64,000 bases of DNA, taken from positions 1,736,001-1,800,000 of the forward strand of contig JBLDXI010000029.1 of the NCBI GenBank assembly GCA_047495785.1. Reading direction: 5' to 3'. The stretch comes from Lepidodermella squamata (Eukaryota; Gastrotricha). Of the stretch, positions 10,744 to 22,180 are shown in pieces. Each line of letters starts with the position of its first letter. Position 1 is the first letter of the stretch. The notes under the pieces were generated by a model, which saw only the letters and a program-made list of their open reading frames with translations, made no database searches and was not told where the DNA came from. The position numbers were made by a program, and so were the translations under genes.

Positions 10744-13700
10744 ATGACCTCGAATCTGGTCGCTTTTGGCTGCGACGTTTTGCTTCCACAGACACTGAGC
10801 TCCCCGTCTTACACTCTTGACGGCTGGTTCAATGACCCGCAGGATCCTTCCGTTGGTGCCGTTGGGGCGCCTCTGGCCCATTACGGCTATTTCTCGCAGT
10901 ACGACGTAGACCCGATTGACCTACTAACCGCGACAAAACAGCTGTTTTACGTGAAAGGAACTGCGACTACGACAGTTACATACTCAGCCTTCTTCGCTTT
11001 CTTTGCTCAGTTCGTTTTCATGGATCTAGTCGATGTATCGGCGCCAATTTGCCCGAGAGATTTTGTTCAGCTGTCCCGAACCGGTCCATCACATGTCGGC
11101 ATAGCAGCTAATCGACCTGGGACGTGGCTGACCCGCAGCGAGAAAGTTTCCGAATCTAATGAAGAATGCTCAGCAAGTTGGGCTTGGCGCCGGTCTGTGT
11201 CCCAGCAGGCCAAAAACTGGGCTACTGGCTACCTGGACGGGAGCGCTATTTACGGTGGGAATGGGCAGGTTGTAAGGTCACTTCGGGCGTTTCAGAACGG
11301 CAAAGTTGGAACTTGCAATGCTGGTGGCACTGTATGCGGGATTACCCTGGAAAAGGTTGAAAGCGTTTTCTTGGATAGCGCCCATGACTACCCTCAGCTG
11401 CCACGTTCGCCCTACATCAACGCAATTCGTCTGATGTGGCTTACTTGGCATAATGCTATTGCAGATGCGATAAAGGCGGAAGCTAAGGCTAAAAACATGG
11501 GGCCATACGGTGACGAATTCATCTTCAAAGAAGCTAGGTAAGCTAAGGGCATTTTGATTACATTTTTCCGAATTTTTTCGACTGTGGCCTTATTTATTAG
11601 GGATGTTATACAGATTGACTTAGTAGGCTTAGGAACTCAGTTCCAAAGGCGCCTTGGAGTTAAGCTTGGAGTTAAGGGGTAAGGTTGAGCTCTGGTGGAT
11701 AGAATCATTATAAATGGGATCTTAGAGTCGCTACGGAGTCCGTATCCATTCCGTATTCCGGTTAGGGATTTGTCTCAGGGCTGGCTTAGGTTTTTGTTTA
11801 GCTTGATGTTTGATGCTTGAAACCGTTTTATTAGTAAAGAAACACTCCTATTTATTCATTTCTAATGTAATTGCAGACGCTGGACGGTAGCTAACTTTCA
11901 ATCAGTGGTTGAGAACGAATTCCTACCTCTTCTAATTGGCGGAACTGACCCTGTTACAACCGAAGATCTATCAAGCCTTAAAATTTTCGACTCATTTGCA
12001 GCTGCTGCTATCATCTATCCTTTGTTCTATGTTCCAAGAGCTGTTTTGAAGTTGCATGTCTCCGGGGTTTGCACTGCATCGAAGTCTATTGGAGAAACGC
12101 AACGGCTGTGCTTAACCTCCGACTCTCAGTCCTACTCGGATCTGCTGTTAAACATGCTAGCAACTCCTGCTAAGCCTATGGATTACACAGCCGTTGATGA
12201 TCTATCGAAAACAAGGTCATCAGCCGAAGAAACTGTCGATGTACTAGCGATAGCCATAGCTCGCGGTCGAGACTTATCGCTACCGAACTACAGCGATATG
12301 AGACGGTATCTCGACCAAAAACCTAAGTTTGAAATGACATGGTCGGAGTACATTAACGAATGTGCCGGTAATGCGGACTGTTTGAACTACGTCACTCGAC
12401 TTCAACAAGTTTTCCCTAACGCGGCCGAGGTTGACTTGCTGCCTGGAGCTTTGGTCAACTACGACAGGGTCCTGAAAAAGATCATGTTTGACCAATTCCG
12501 TAACATCAGGAGAAACGACCCGCTTTGGTACACATCAAAGCGGTCGACTCAATTTTCAGAGTCTCAAATTTATTGCTTGAAAAACACCACCCTTGCGCAA
12601 ATCCTGGTCGCTGTAACGAAAGGGAGCACAGTTCAGCCGAATGTTTTCCAAATCAAAGATAACACCTGTTGGAAGAGCCTTCAACCCGCTGATTTGAAGC
12701 TTGTCAATGAGACGAATTTATCAAAAACTTGCCCGTTCCTCGTCACACCCGTTGCGGAAGTTGTAGTCCCAGTAATCCTGACGATTATCGGATTAGTTAT
12801 CTTCATTTTGATAATCGTTGCTTGTTTGTATTGGCCGCAAATTTCCAAACGAGCAAAGGCGCGAGTCGCAGCAGCAAAGCTGAAAAAGGCTAGTGCAATC
12901 AAAACCGAGAGTGGCTTCCTTGTCCGGGAATACCTCGGGAAACGAGGGTTCCAATCGAAATGGCGTCATGTCTTTGTCGAGTTCAATAAGAAAGAGAAGT
13001 CAATCTGCTTGTTCAACCCCCTGGAGCGGAAGACCATACTGAGGAAAGTGATATTCTTCGAGAGCCAAGGTCAGACCAACAGTGCTGAAACTAGGCGACA
13101 GTCTTACATTCTAACTGAGTCTGAGTTTTTGATATCACTCCGAATACCGGCCGACGCTCATCTAGTCCTGAAGTTTGGAGATGAGGAAACCCGACAGTCC
13201 TTTGTGAACTCTGCGATTGAATTCACGAATTCAATCGGAGGCGAGGTTATTCGGACAAGGGCAGCCCGAAATGTGCTGCTTCAAAGCTGCATAACTAAGG
13301 AAGAGCATCAACGAGGTATCGAAGCTTTACTTCGAACTGCTTTATTGGAAGCTTCAACTGGGAAATTTGAACCCCCAAAGAAGAACGAAGGCGTTTTTCA
13401 TTTCAGCGAAATTACTTTGGTGGAACTAGCTTCCTTGCTAAGGACAGGTGCGACTGATAGATTTACGGTCGCTTTGTTCAATTTCATCGACAAAGACCGC
13501 AGTGGATCGATTGCATATCGAGAGCTTGTCGATTTCATCATGCAAATCGCTAAGGGTAGCGAAAAAGATCGTCTGGCCTTACTGTTCAAGCTCTACGACA
13601 CAAATGGCGACGGCCAGTTGAGTTACGACGAGTTCTCTTCCATGCTTGCTTCACTCTCTGGCAGTCAGAAAATTTCCAATGATGTTTTGAGGAAGCTGTT

Positions 13701-15519
13701 CGATGAAATTGTTAAAAACCGTATCGATGAAGACAGTGATGAGGCGCATATGACTTTCGATGACTTGTGGCAGATTTTCGAACAGAACAAAAACCAGATC
13801 AACTTGAACGCAATGACGTTACCTGGGATCCTACCTGATAATTGGGAGAAGAAGAAATCATCAGATGAAAATGCAACCAGGCAAACTTCTGTCCTAGCGC
13901 AGCCGGTGATTGTTGAAACAAGCGCTAGCCCGGCAACTAGCGTTGGTGATGGGGAAGATGAAAACAAAGGATTTTTCACGCTTGTCCATGCCTTCATCGA
14001 AAGCTTTGGCCTCGAGCTGTTCTGGGGCATACTTTACGTCAGCACTTGCATTGGGCTATTCTTGCTCCGATTCACTCAATCTTACACTGGGCAGAAGGCA
14101 GTTATTGCCGTAGTTGGTCTAGGGGCTCCATTTGCTAGAGCTGCAGCTATTGTTATCAGCTTCACCTTTGCCACAATGATCCTGCTTATGGCTCGAAACG
14201 TTTTCACATACATAAGAGAAACTGGGCTGCGACACTATTTCCCTTTCGATTCCCTGGTTGAGGCTCATAAGTTCATTTCTGTCATAAATTTACTTGCTTC
14301 TACAGTGCACACTCTGGCTCATGTCTCCAATTTCTATTTTCTGAGCCAGCTTGCACCGGCTGATCTTTGGTGCCTTATGCCTGAATTGAAGGGACAATAC
14401 CCATCTGCAGGGCAAAATATGTTCATTTGGCTTGGCTTTCAAACTCTGACTGGCTTAACGGGTTTCCTCCTGGTCGGAGTTTACGTCCCTATATTCGCCT
14501 TTGCATTCGGCAGAGCATTTGCTTTCCGCCAATTTTGGATCACCCACCAGCTTTGGATTATCGCTGCATTCCTCCTGCTGATTCATGGTTTGGGCTGTTT
14601 ACTTCAAACGCCGCTTTTCTACGCTTTCTTCTTGGGACCGGCGATTGTTCTAGCGATCGATAGGATTCTCTCGTTGATAAGAAGTCACTCGGACTTGCCG
14701 GTGGTTTCAGCTACGCCTTTACCTTCTGGCGTTACGAGGCTTGTCTTCAAGAAACCCCAAGAGTTACAATACGTTGCCGGGCAGTGGGTACGAATTCGAG
14801 TTCCGGAATGCGGGCAAGAATTTCACCCATTCACTTTAACCAGCGCACCCCATGAGCCCAATATGTCCCTCCACATAATGACTGTAGGGCCTTGGACGAG
14901 GAAACTTCACAAAATCGTGAATTCTCCGAAAATCGATCCGATATCTTTCGTGAAGATTGAAGGCCCATATGGCGAGGGACATCAAGATTGGCACAGGAGT
15001 GATGTAGCAGTCTTAGTTGGAGCTGGCATTGGCGTTACACCCTTCGCCTCAATTTTAAAACACATATCCCACATGCTGTCCTTTTCTTACATGCCATATG
15101 ACTGCAAAAAGGTCTACTTCTTCTGGATCACAAGGAATCAACAACAGTTTGAGTGGTTCACGGATATCATCAGGGAGGAGGAGGCGGTTGATAATGGAAA
15201 TTTCGTGTCATCCCACATCTGCATTACTCAATTCCAGTCCAAGTTCGACTTCAGAACAATCATGCTCTATCTTTGCGAGCGACATTTCCAGAAAATGCAT
15301 GGGAGGAGTATATTCACCGGCCTGAAAGCTACGACTCATTTCGGGCGGCCTAATTTTGTCGACACTTTTCGAACTTTAAAGGAAGTTCACTCAACAGCGA
15401 GGTCAATTGGTGTTTTTACCTGCGGGCCGAACGCGATTATTCCGTCCGTTGAACAGGCAGTCCGAGAAAACAACAAATTCGAAGGTCCACTGATAACACA
15501 TTATTACGAAACATTCTGA
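10744..15519 (+). CDS. Duox: dual oxidase (peroxidase-like domain plus NADPH oxidase)
   Basis: Exons 10744-11537 and 11877-15519 join in frame (AG|A, Arg-Trp-Thr) to 1478 aa, close to the usual animal Duox length of about 1500. In order: an extracellular haem-peroxidase-like domain (about residues 25-550, conserved TWHN with His near 236, and IARGRDLSLPNY); a transmembrane helix (VVVPVILTIIGLVIFILI); a PH-like region (GKRGFQSKWRHVFVEF); two canonical EF hands near 802 (DKDRSGSIAYRE) and 839 (DTNGDGQLSYDE); the ferric-reductase membrane domain with paired His; FAD site HPFTLTSAP near 1247; NADPH site GAGIGVTPF near 1311; and the ending ITHYYETF. The family makes hydrogen peroxide at the cell surface for cuticle cross-linking or gut defence. 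The ATG used follows an in-frame TAA and gives no clear signal peptide. An acceptor TTTTGCTTCCACAG ends at 10791, so the true N-terminus may come from an unseen upstream exon. Confidence 0.93.
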
Positions 15520-16235
15520 AATAATATGCTATTCCTTTTTCTATTCTGAAAACAAAATGAAATATAAAGGGAGTTTTCATGCTTATTTTATCATTTTGCA
15601 AGCTTTTTTGCCTGTCAACTATTTTCCATAACAATGAGAATGGCCGTATCAATCGATACTTGCACGGTTTTGAAAATGAAATTGTGATTGTGATCAAGAG
15701 GGTAATATCGAATTTGAATGTTGCGGAACCAGACTTATTAATTAAAAATTAGAGGTGTAATTTCGATTTTCCAATACTATTTAAATCAAGGATGTGTTCT
15801 GATAGTGAGGGCCAGGCTTTATGCAGGATGCAGGCGGCATTTTAACGTGATAAATGTTTATTATGTTGAATTAATTGTGAAATTCCAGAAAATTCAGAGA
15901 AGGAAGCTTCAGCAAAGGTTTCGTTAATGGCGAAGCGCAGGTTACCTCTCACATGGCGCCCTGCCGGTTGAGATGCTCCCTGTAACTAACATATTAGCCT
16001 TTTAACTGTTTCTTCAGGTCAATTTTTTCATCAAGTGATTCATTAAGGTGAAGCAAGGTGACTAAAATCTCGTGAACACGCGAGGCGTCACAGTAACAAA
16101 TCAATGAAAAAGCTTTTTAACATTAGATCCCTAATATCTCTGGCAACAATCAGCACGAATACGCCCCTGCATTAGCGTAGTTTAGCATGCTAAAGTAGCT
16201 CTGGTTGTTTTTAAAGATCCTGATAATTAGCAGGA

Positions 16236-18584
16236 ATGCTAAGAGGGTCACGCCAGAACTCATTAGGCCGGCAAAATTCAAAGATCCAACCTCTAATAAG
16301 ATTAGCAATGATCGTCGCAATACTTTTCCTAACTTTTAGCGCTATATCTGCGTCGAAGCCGTATCGCCTTCGATTGCTTTCGAATGTCCCGATATCTGAC
16401 GCAGCACCATACGGCGTGAAAGTGTGGCCTGCTGCTCAACAAATGCTTATTGATATAGTCAACAACCGCAGTGACATTTTGCCAGACTACCACGTTGAGC
16501 TCGAGATTTTAGACGAAGGCTCGTCCTCAACATGGGCTGTAGCAAATGTGATTAAAGCTTTGCGTAAGATTGATGATCGAAATGTCTACACGTCTCCTGT
16601 AACTATTGGAACTGTTTCTACGCCGGGATGCAAAGCTTGGGGATCGACAGCTCACTTGATGAATGCTGTAGCAATAGCTGCGAGTTGCTACTCAGCGATT
16701 CACACAGCACGTCGTGATGTCTACCCTAATATGTACCGAATCAGGGCAGGCTTTCAAACCGACCTAATGACGCGACTTGTAGCGATCTCATCCCTTGGCA
16801 ACTGGTCAAGAATCGCGATTATATCGACTATCAACGGAGCATCTGGCAATCCAACAGGCTTCGACGCTTCCCTTATGCTTTATAGGCTGGCTGTAAAAGC
16901 TGGTTTGAATGTTGTTAGGTTCGAAACGGCCATTGATTTCAGCGCAGAGGCCTACGAAGAGTTGATCAAGGAGGACGTTCGAATTATCAGCTTCGATCCG
17001 GCAGATTACTTCAATAGCATCAGATTCCTCTGCCGAAGCTACAAATTTGGTATCCGAGGGGCAAAGTACAGATTTTTTATTTCTGCGAATTACTACAACG
17101 ATCCCTCCTGGACGCCTAGTTCAAAACTCCCGGAAGGCTGTTCCATGGAGAATTACATGGATCAACTAGAGATTACCATCTTCGCCGGGGTTGGCTATTC
17201 ATCACTCATACCTTACCAAGGCAAAGATTCAGTGGGCTTGACCGTTCAGGAATTTGAGGAAAAACTTGGTAGATTGACAAATTTTTCTAAATGGATTGAT
17301 TGGCCATTCCGACAGAGTGCCTATGATGTCGCATTGATGGGTATACTCATTCTCGATAACACCGAGAAAAATCTAAAACTCAAGAATATGTCGCTTCGAG
17401 ATTACTCAGACGCCCCCTTCGAAGTAATGACGGCTGCAAATATCAGCGCCAGTTCGATAAAATACGACGGAATACGATTTGGCCACTTTGAATACGGCCC
17501 TCGGCTTGAAATTGATCAGCAACCCCAAATGGTAGCAACGTGGTCTCGCGAGTCTGGTTTAAAGTCTCGGTATGAAATTTCCTTAAGGAGAGACGCTTCG
17601 GATTTTGCATCGCTACAATCGTTCACCCTGAGAAAAGTGTCGCCGTTTCCTGACGGTCTTCTACCACGCGATAGAGGCTACTACGAAACGCTACAAACAG
17701 GTATATCAACAGTATCTTTCGCCGTCATAGCAGCAATTTCTCTAATATTCTTGTGCCTGCAACTCTTTTTGAGCCTTCCTAAAGTTTCCAAAGCTAAACC
17801 GAAAAGTGCGAAGTTGTACGAACTTCTGGCTATGTTGAGCTTCTCATTGATTGCAGTAGGGACTATAACTGTTTCTGTACCTTCAAATAATCGGTCTGTA
17901 GGGGTGTGCAATTCCGCAGTAGTCGCAATATCGTTTGGAATTTCTCTACTCTATTCGTTTGTTGTTTTCAAATTGCAGGAGGAAATAACCATTTTACAGA
18001 AGTTTTCACTGAAAGGGAAGTCAAAAGCTCTATGCGCACCTTCAGAATTTGAGTTAGATTATCGCAGGATTTTGAAAAGATCCATAGCATATACTGCTCT
18101 AAATTTGCTGGTTATTCTTGCTTGGCTTATTTCCGATCCTTTAGCGGTTGTAAGGACAACTTTTCAAACGGATTATTCTTTAGAATCTGACACATACTAT
18201 CAGACCTTTCATGCTTATTGTTTTTCTACTAACTCGCTTAAATGGCTGGCTCCAATGCTGGTTTTGGACTTGTTACTGCTACTCACTGGACTGTTCATGA
18301 CGGTTAAATATCGCAGTCATCCAAGTCTGAAACTATACCCTATTGCCAGGCGATCAATGGCTGCAACTATTTTCTTGCTGACCTTCTTCATGGCAACTGT
18401 CGCTGTGTGTTTCATAGTAGCAAGTATGACAATGGTTGAAGCTACCATCGCTGTATCATTGATTATTCAATCTGGTGGCACTTTCGCTTTACTGCGTATT
18501 GTAAAATCAAATCGAAAATTGGGGATGGTAAAATCAGAGGTAAACAGCTTTACTAGAGGAAACGAACTGCATGAGGACAGATGA
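16236..18584 (+). CDS. GABA-B-like class C receptor, copy A (intronless)
   Basis: A single 782-aa frame without introns. A hydrophobic leader lies at about 25-40; a second ATG at residue 25 (16308) gives a cleaner signal peptide (MIVAILFLTFSAIS) and may be the real start. The ectodomain (about 45-470) is a periplasmic-binding-like venus flytrap with the marks PGCKAWGSTAH, YPNMYRIRAG and GCSMENYMDQLEITIF. The 7TM domain (about 490-745) has the GABA-B layout: a Cys before TM3 (VCNSAVVAISFGIS), a W..SDPL motif after TM4, a Cys in the second loop (AYCFSTNSLKWLAP) and a G.....VKYR stretch after TM5. The C-tail is short. GABA-B receptors couple to G proteins. Ligand unknown here. Related copies lie at 22181, 26700, 47843, 52968 and 56378. 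Confidence 0.85.
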   Translation: MLRGSRQNSLGRQNSKIQPLIRLAMIVAILFLTFSAISASKPYRLRLLSNVPISDAAPYGVKVWPAAQQMLIDIVNNRSDILPDYHVELEILDEGSSSTWAVANVIKALRKIDDRNVYTSPVTIGTVSTPGCKAWGSTAHLMNAVAIAASCYSAIHTARRDVYPNMYRIRAGFQTDLMTRLVAISSLGNWSRIAIISTINGASGNPTGFDASLMLYRLAVKAGLNVVRFETAIDFSAEAYEELIKEDVRIISFDPADYFNSIRFLCRSYKFGIRGAKYRFFISANYYNDPSWTPSSKLPEGCSMENYMDQLEITIFAGVGYSSLIPYQGKDSVGLTVQEFEEKLGRLTNFSKWIDWPFRQSAYDVALMGILILDNTEKNLKLKNMSLRDYSDAPFEVMTAANISASSIKYDGIRFGHFEYGPRLEIDQQPQMVATWSRESGLKSRYEISLRRDASDFASLQSFTLRKVSPFPDGLLPRDRGYYETLQTGISTVSFAVIAAISLIFLCLQLFLSLPKVSKAKPKSAKLYELLAMLSFSLIAVGTITVSVPSNNRSVGVCNSAVVAISFGISLLYSFVVFKLQEEITILQKFSLKGKSKALCAPSEFELDYRRILKRSIAYTALNLLVILAWLISDPLAVVRTTFQTDYSLESDTYYQTFHAYCFSTNSLKWLAPMLVLDLLLLLTGLFMTVKYRSHPSLKLYPIARRSMAATIFLLTFFMATVAVCFIVASMTMVEATIAVSLIIQSGGTFALLRIVKSNRKLGMVKSEVNSFTRGNELHEDR

Positions 18585-19828
18585 AATTGCCTGTGTCGTT
18601 AACTTCAATATTTCCTGCGATCACTTGGATTCACTTAGGGAGGAGGAGGTATGGGAAGGGTTCTTCGAAAGAGCCATATCAACTGTCAGCATTGAGAATA
18701 GATTGTTTGGTTGTCCAGATTTCGGAAAACGTGATCAATGACTGAAAATGAATGTGTGCAATAAATTATTTTTGTAACAACGGACAACTCGGTTCACTGC
18801 TGGAGTTTTTCTGATGTGCGACTTCTTCTAGGATTTTAAGCTTCGCCGTGAAAAATCAACACTGAAGGCTTCTAAACTGATTGGCCAGATTATGTACATC
18901 ACGTGAGGCAAATGACGCCATGTGCGAATGGGTTCCAACATAGTTTTCACATATAACTGTCATAGGCTATTTATTGTAAATCAAATTGCTCTTTCACTCG
19001 AATTTGGGATTCTTGGGCCTTCTGTGGCTCGTTGACCTTTTGTAGCCGATGGATGAGATTTCACGATTCCGAAGCCTGGTCAGCACCTGCGATCATCGTA
19101 AACTTCTGCCCATGAGGCTAACTGTAGGGTCTCATGCGTCTGCCTCTGGTATTGGCCGGGTTATTTTCTGTCCTCAATCAGCGATCTAACCCTCTTTTGA
19201 AGCATTATCTTCTCGGTCTTCTCGGTCTTCACCCTTTTCACGGCACGTGCAGCACATGGCGCATTCAGACCGTTCGAAAAATAGTCGAAACAACTGAACT
19301 TCTTTCAGACCGGACTAAAAAACACACCCCTGGCTGATATTACGTGGTCGTTGCTTCTCTTGCGATGAATCAGCTTGTTTAGCAGCGCACCACGAAGGAG
19401 TCATATAGGAGCCTAATCATATTGTCCGGCTTACTCGGGATTCCCTTGCTTCTCAAACTTGCTTCTCAAACTTGCTTCTCAAACTCAACGATACCGTCTT
19501 TCCATCTGCACTCTGTACCCTGAATCGGCGTAGGTTGGTATGTAACTTCGAATCATCTCCACAATCCATCGATTGAATTGAAATGACCTGAACTATGAAG
19601 AAAATTCAGGAGATATTGTTCCGACTTCGATCAGATCAATCACCTAATGCAGGGTGCACAAAGCATCTTGATGAAGTTGAAATAGGTTCCGAAAGCGTAA
19701 TTCAAGAGTCGCGCAACTACAAAAGCGCGTGGGCGGACTTTCTATTGACATGGAAACAATGCCTGCACCCTGAACCTGTATAAAATTCAGACAAAGGTAA
19801 CAACAGTAATGCTAATACACTTTCAGCA
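18585..19828. other. intergenic, with a 13-bp triple repeat and a TATA box
   Basis: No firm gene. CTTGCTTCTCAAA is repeated three times in tandem at about 19444-19483. A short frame at 19134 starts with a signal-like leader (MRLPLVLAGLFSVL) but has no supported continuation. TATAAAA at 19779-19785 lies about 50 bases upstream of the serine protease homolog ATG and is its likely core promoter. Confidence 0.4.
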
Positions 19829-21862
19829 ATGGCGAAATATAGCTACTTGTTAATCTGTCTACCAATACTTTCATCAAGTGTTAACGCAGCCCTAGGTAAC
19901 ATCCGTGCAGGTAATGCATGTTGAATGTGTGATTCAGAGTTGCCACCACTAGATCCTTCTTCCTATCTTTGCGATTTGAGCGTCACAAACCTCAATCCTC
20001 AGACAGGTCGTGGTGGGCGAGACGAATTCGAGGGTTCTGACATCAAAAACATGCCTTGGGTAGCGCTTTTTCAACAAGAACGAGGTCGCGGTGCAAAGTG
20101 TGCTGGAGCCATAATTGGCCCATCGTTAATTGTAACAGCAGCCGGCTGCTTTTATGAGTATGACATTGACATTTTTTAGTTTTAGTTGGGAATTTACTGT
20201 GACATTCTTAGGAATGAGAAGTTAATCGACTATCAGACTATCAGGGTGCTTGTCGGCACCTCGCAATCCAACTCGAGTGTCAGCCCCATCTCCATCACAA
20301 GTGTTATCTTCCACGAGCAGTTCAGCCCGGTTAGGGAAGAAAATAACCTCGCTCTAGTGGTTATAGCAGGTAGGTTCAACTATTCCGAAAATAACTGTGT
20401 ATTACTGACCTTCACGGCAGCTCAACTTGTATGGAATGAAACTGTCAAATCCATTTGCCTACCAAATGGCTGTCTCTACGAAACCCCGCTCAATGTCACC
20501 GATAATTGTATACTATCGTAAGAAAACAAATACCAGTTCTCAGCGAATTTAGGCGAGTGTAAAAATTTATAACTAGGACGTGGACGGGAATTACACCGGC
20601 AACATCAGCTAGTTTGGCTTCCATCTCTCGAACACTAAAAGGGCCGAATGAGTGTGACTTTCTGGAGGATCAAGGGGTGCAACTATCTTCCGATAAAATG
20701 GTTAGATTTCATCTATGGATAAGCTTTAATTATACATTTTATTAAAGCAATGCTTACCAAACATGCCTTGCGATAATGTAATGCCCGGCAGCCCACTCGC
20801 CTGCTCAGTTGGGTCGGAGCTGATTCTCCAAGGAATCACATCCGGGTTGCAGTACCAAAGAACTCCCAGATTGTAATTGAACATAATATTTCCAAATATG
20901 CGGTCATGATAGTATTGTTCAGCTGCGTGAATCGAGCTTCCAAAACATGTTCCTCAATAGACTGGATCCGTGAAAAGCTATCCTTGAATTCACCCCCGCC
21001 CAAACAATCATGCGGTCGAAGCCAATACAATGCTAGCGAAACGGGATATTTGAGAAACGCCGAGGCTCCATGGAATGCGATGATAATAAGTGACGGCACA
21101 GAGTGTTCTGGAACTCTGATCGACTCGCGGTGGCTGGTGACTTCAGCGAACTGCTTACCAGAGGCTGATTCTACCGATTTCGAGTAAGATATGAACATCA
21201 AAGCCAATTAGTAATTCTGACCTCATTCATAATCCCAGCAAGACCTCGGTGAATGTAACGGTCTCCGGAAACAAGTTTCCAGTTGCACGAATCGTGAAGC
21301 ATAACTCTTCAGACTTTGTTTTGATCAAGCTCGAAAGTCAGTTTTTAATTTTTTTAACCCTAATCGACATATCAAACTATAATTAGTCCAGGTCGGATAG
21401 TTGGCGTTGCACCCATATGCCTTCCAATCGAATGCGTAAATCTCGCCGACAAAGTTCTCTTTTCTTGTTCTACGTATGGCCGGGGCACAATTAACATCAA
21501 CAAACCGCCTGATTCCTCTTACCGAAAAATGACTCCGGTTTGATTGTCTAATGATATTTAGCTCGTGAACCTTATCATTTTCTTCATAGACATCGATAAC
21601 GTCCCGCGGTTATATCTCGAATAGTCAAGATGGCACGTGTATGGTGAGTTGAGGACTGATACTCCGTTATACTTATTTATTGCATTTGTAGGTTGATGTT
21701 GGAAGCCCGTTGTTATGCCGAGAGCGAAATGGACCTTGGACATTGTACGGAGTTATATCGGAACCAGACGGCGATGACTGCTCGCCAGATTTCGGCATCG
21801 TTCGCATGTCCAAGGTCTGCGACGCCATAGAATGGATCAACGAAATTATGATTTCACTTTGA
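19829..21862 (+). CDS. secreted two-domain serine protease homolog, catalytically dead
   Basis: Eleven exons, split by ten GT-AG introns of 42-59 nt: 19829-19895, 19938-20157, 20212-20369, 20421-20517, 20577-20700, 20748-20872, 20923-21183, 21239-21340, 21387-21537, 21590-21643, 21692-21862. They join to 510 codons in one frame. A signal peptide (MAKYSYLLICLPIL) is followed by two trypsin-fold domains. Domain 1 has GAIIGPSLIVTAAGC where active enzymes have TAAHC (His to Gly), ENNLAL where DIAL is usual (Asp to Asn), and VMPGSPLAC in place of GDSGGPLVC (Ser to Pro). Domain 2 has LVTSANC (His to Asn), keeps Asp (SSDFVLIKL), and has VDVGSPLLC (Ser to Val). Cys and ICLP landmarks remain, so the fold is kept but proteolysis is not expected. 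Serine protease homologs of this kind act in invertebrates as cofactors or recognition proteins. One donor (GTTTTT at 21341) is weak. Confidence 0.8.
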
Positions 21863-22180
21863 TGATTGAGGTGCTTTAAAAATTCGAAATTTTAATTCAA
21901 CACCCTGTATTTTCTACCTATTGTCTACTCATCTATGCATCTATGCTCATAGTGCCAAACTTCTCAATATAGAGAGGGCGATGTAATGGTAATTTTAGTA
22001 TCGCGAAGTCTAGTTTAGTTGGCAATAATTACACGCATTTCTCACATTGTATTTTTCAATCATTAGCGCGCTCTACTCCTTTCTTTTGATCACCATAGAA
22101 GACATTATAACTTGTGATTCACATTACTCACCGCAAAATTATATAATGTTGAACATTGGGACGATAATTATATACACTTG

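Noticed and set aside
19134-19337. Short frame with signal-like leader
   Set aside because: The hydrophobic start is followed by low-complexity sequence and no splice partner.
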